Assembly (NCBI RefSeq): GCF_018449475.1
Contig: NZ_JAHCQH010000004.1
Location: 186,001 to 250,000, forward strand
DNA length: 64,000 nt
Direction: 5' to 3'
Source: Ancylobacter radicis
GTDB taxonomy: Bacteria; Pseudomonadota; Alphaproteobacteria; Rhizobiales; Xanthobacteraceae
The translations under genes were made by a program, and so were the position numbers. Positions 63,172-64,000 of the stretch are shown here, piece by piece (the stretch's first letter is position 1; the number at the start of each line of letters is the position of its first letter). The notes beneath the pieces were generated by a model. It was given only the letters and a program-made list of their open reading frames with translations. It did no database searches and had not been told where the DNA came from.

Positions 63172-63189
63172 ACACGGGCCGCGCCGAAG

Positions 63190-63335
63190 CCCGGCCAGAC
63201 CGGGGCACGGCAGGTTGCGCCAAGGATAGTCCAGACCGGGGCGCGGCAGGCCGCGCCGAAGGGGAGTCCAGATCGGGGCGCGGTGAGCCGCGCCGACGAG
63301 TAGTCCAATCCGGGACGCGGCGAGCCGCGTCCCGG
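63190..63335. repeat. Four tandem palindromic repeats (about 37 bp) between channel and icd genes
   Basis: Four successive units, with the CCAGAC-like element starting at 63195, 63231, 63268 and 63305 (spacing 36-37 bp). Each has a GC-rich inverted repeat (GCGCGGC/GCCGCGC type). The last unit forms a perfect 9-bp hairpin, GGGACGCGG-CGAG-CCGCGTCCC at 63312-63333, 10 bp from the icd stop, and may serve as its transcription end. Confidence 0.75.
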
Positions 63336-63343
63336 GGGAGAGA

Positions 63344-64000
63344 TCAGGCCAGCGCCTTGGCCAGGTTCTCGGAGATCTTGTCGAGGAAGCCGGTGGTGGA
63401 GAGCCACTTCTGGTCGGCACCGACCAGCAGGGCGAGATCCTTGGTCATGTAGCCGCTCTCGACCGTGTCGACGCACACCTTTTCCAGCGTGGCGCAGAAG
63501 GTGGCGAGTTCGGCATTGTTGTCGAGCTTGGCGCGGTGCGCGAGGCCGCGGGTCCAGGCGAAGATCGAGGCGATGGAGTTGGTCGAGGTCTCCTTGCCCT
63601 TCTGGTGCTCGCGATAGTGGCGGGTGACGGTGCCGTGCGCGGCTTCGGCCTCGACGGTCTTGCCATCCGGCGTCATCAGCACCGAGGTCATCAGGCCGAG
63701 CGAGCCGAAGCCCTGCGCCACGATGTCCGACTGCACGTCGCCATCATAGTTCTTGCAGGCCCAGACATAGCCGCCGGACCATTTGAGCGCCGAGGCGACC
63801 ATGTCGTCGATCAGGCGGTGCTCGTACCAGATCTTGTGCTTCTCGAACTCGGCCTTGAACTCGGCCTCGTAGATCTGCTGGAAGATTTCTTTGAAGCGGC
63901 CGTCATACTGCTTCAGGATGGTGTCCTTGGTGGACAGGTACACCGGGTATTTGCGCATCAGGCCGTAATTCAGCGAGGCGCGGGCGAATTCGGTGATGGA
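63344..64000 (-). CDS. icd: Isocitrate dehydrogenase (NADP+), 5' part beyond the window
   Basis: About 218 residues of the C-terminal half are visible; the gene runs off the right edge. Motifs [45 protein letters not shown], the [30 protein letters not shown]-like block and the NADP-binding [16 protein letters not shown] (His-Gly-Thr) identify the eukaryote-like homodimeric NADP-IDH found in alphaproteobacteria. It decarboxylates isocitrate to 2-oxoglutarate in the TCA cycle, the metabolite sensed by the PII protein encoded elsewhere in this window. Confidence 0.96.
   Translation of the reverse strand, partial: SITEFARASLNYGLMRKYPVYLSTKDTILKQYDGRFKEIFQQIYEAEFKAEFEKHKIWYEHRLIDDMVASALKWSGGYVWACKNYDGDVQSDIVAQGFGSLGLMTSVLMTPDGKTVEAEAAHGTVTRHYREHQKGKETSTNSIASIFAWTRGLAHRAKLDNNAELATFCATLEKVCVDTVESGYMTKDLALLVGADQKWLSTTGFLDKISENLAKALA

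Noticed and set aside
63190-63335. CRISPR array
   Set aside because: Only four units, no unique spacers between them, and no cas gene nearby; they are adjoining palindromic repeats.

Overview
The window is GC-rich chromosomal DNA from an alphaproteobacterium, most likely of the Hyphomicrobiales and perhaps Xanthobacteraceae. The lineage is inferred from four signs: a direct-repeat LexA box (GAAC-N7-GAAC) upstream of recA, a glnB-glnA pair divergent from nnrD, an ATP12-type F1-ATPase chaperone, and TrmFO in place of TrmA. Almost all of it is coding. I see no rRNA, insertion sequence, integrase, prophage or CRISPR array. Two tRNAs are present: Leu(UAG) and Val(UAC).

Layout. 1-9.2 kb is an exopolysaccharide (EPS) locus: Wzx-type flippase (cut by the window edge), small exported protein, Wza-like lipoprotein, WecG/TagA glycosyltransferase, O-antigen polymerase-like protein, FkbM methyltransferase, GH18 hydrolase, polyprenyl-phosphate hexose-1-phosphate transferase and UDP-glucuronate-epimerase-like enzyme. 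9.3-15.6 kb holds an unusual kinase fused to an AMP-ligase C-terminal-like domain, trmFO, a DUF1127 microprotein, metY, a CoA-binding protein and rplM-rpsI. 15.8-18.3 kb has two tandem paralogous diguanylate cyclases. 18.4-22.1 kb has glnA and glnB (with sigma-54/NtrC-type sites) and divergent nnrD. 22.3-29.6 kb is a proteostasis block: tRNA-Leu, tig, clpP, clpX, lon, hupB. 29.9-31.4 kb has tRNA-Val, a HAD phosphatase and the ATP12 chaperone.

32.0-40.1 kb is a second EPS locus: secreted protein, BBP2-type beta-barrel, Ser/Thr-phosphatase-like metallophosphoesterase, O-antigen ligase/polymerase, second Wza-like lipoprotein, Wzc/ExoP co-polymerase with tyrosine kinase, and a coupled membrane protein. 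It has a co-polymerase/kinase and a barrel but no glycosyltransferase. The first locus has the priming enzyme, a glycosyltransferase and the flippase but no Wzc. The two may therefore be split parts of one assembly line. 40.2-43.2 kb has ackA, a pta-like gene and a GntR regulator. 43.3-47.5 kb is an ABC importer operon with two different permeases and an FAH-family hydrolase, divergent from that regulator across two matching inverted repeats. 47.5-56.5 kb is a RidA gene and a complete histidine-utilisation cluster (hutF, hutI, hutH, hutG, hutU, a VOC protein, hutC) with an identical 14-bp palindrome upstream of both divergent promoters. 56.7-64 kb has recA with its SOS box, alaS, a cyclic-nucleotide-gated channel and a partial icd.

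Most notable: a tandem duplication of about 484 bp that copies the last 109 bp of alaS without a mismatch while the non-coding rest has diverged; the kinase/AMP-ligase fusion; the two complementary EPS loci with a GH18 hydrolase coupled to the priming enzyme; and several short regulatory palindromes that explain nitrogen, histidine and SOS control.
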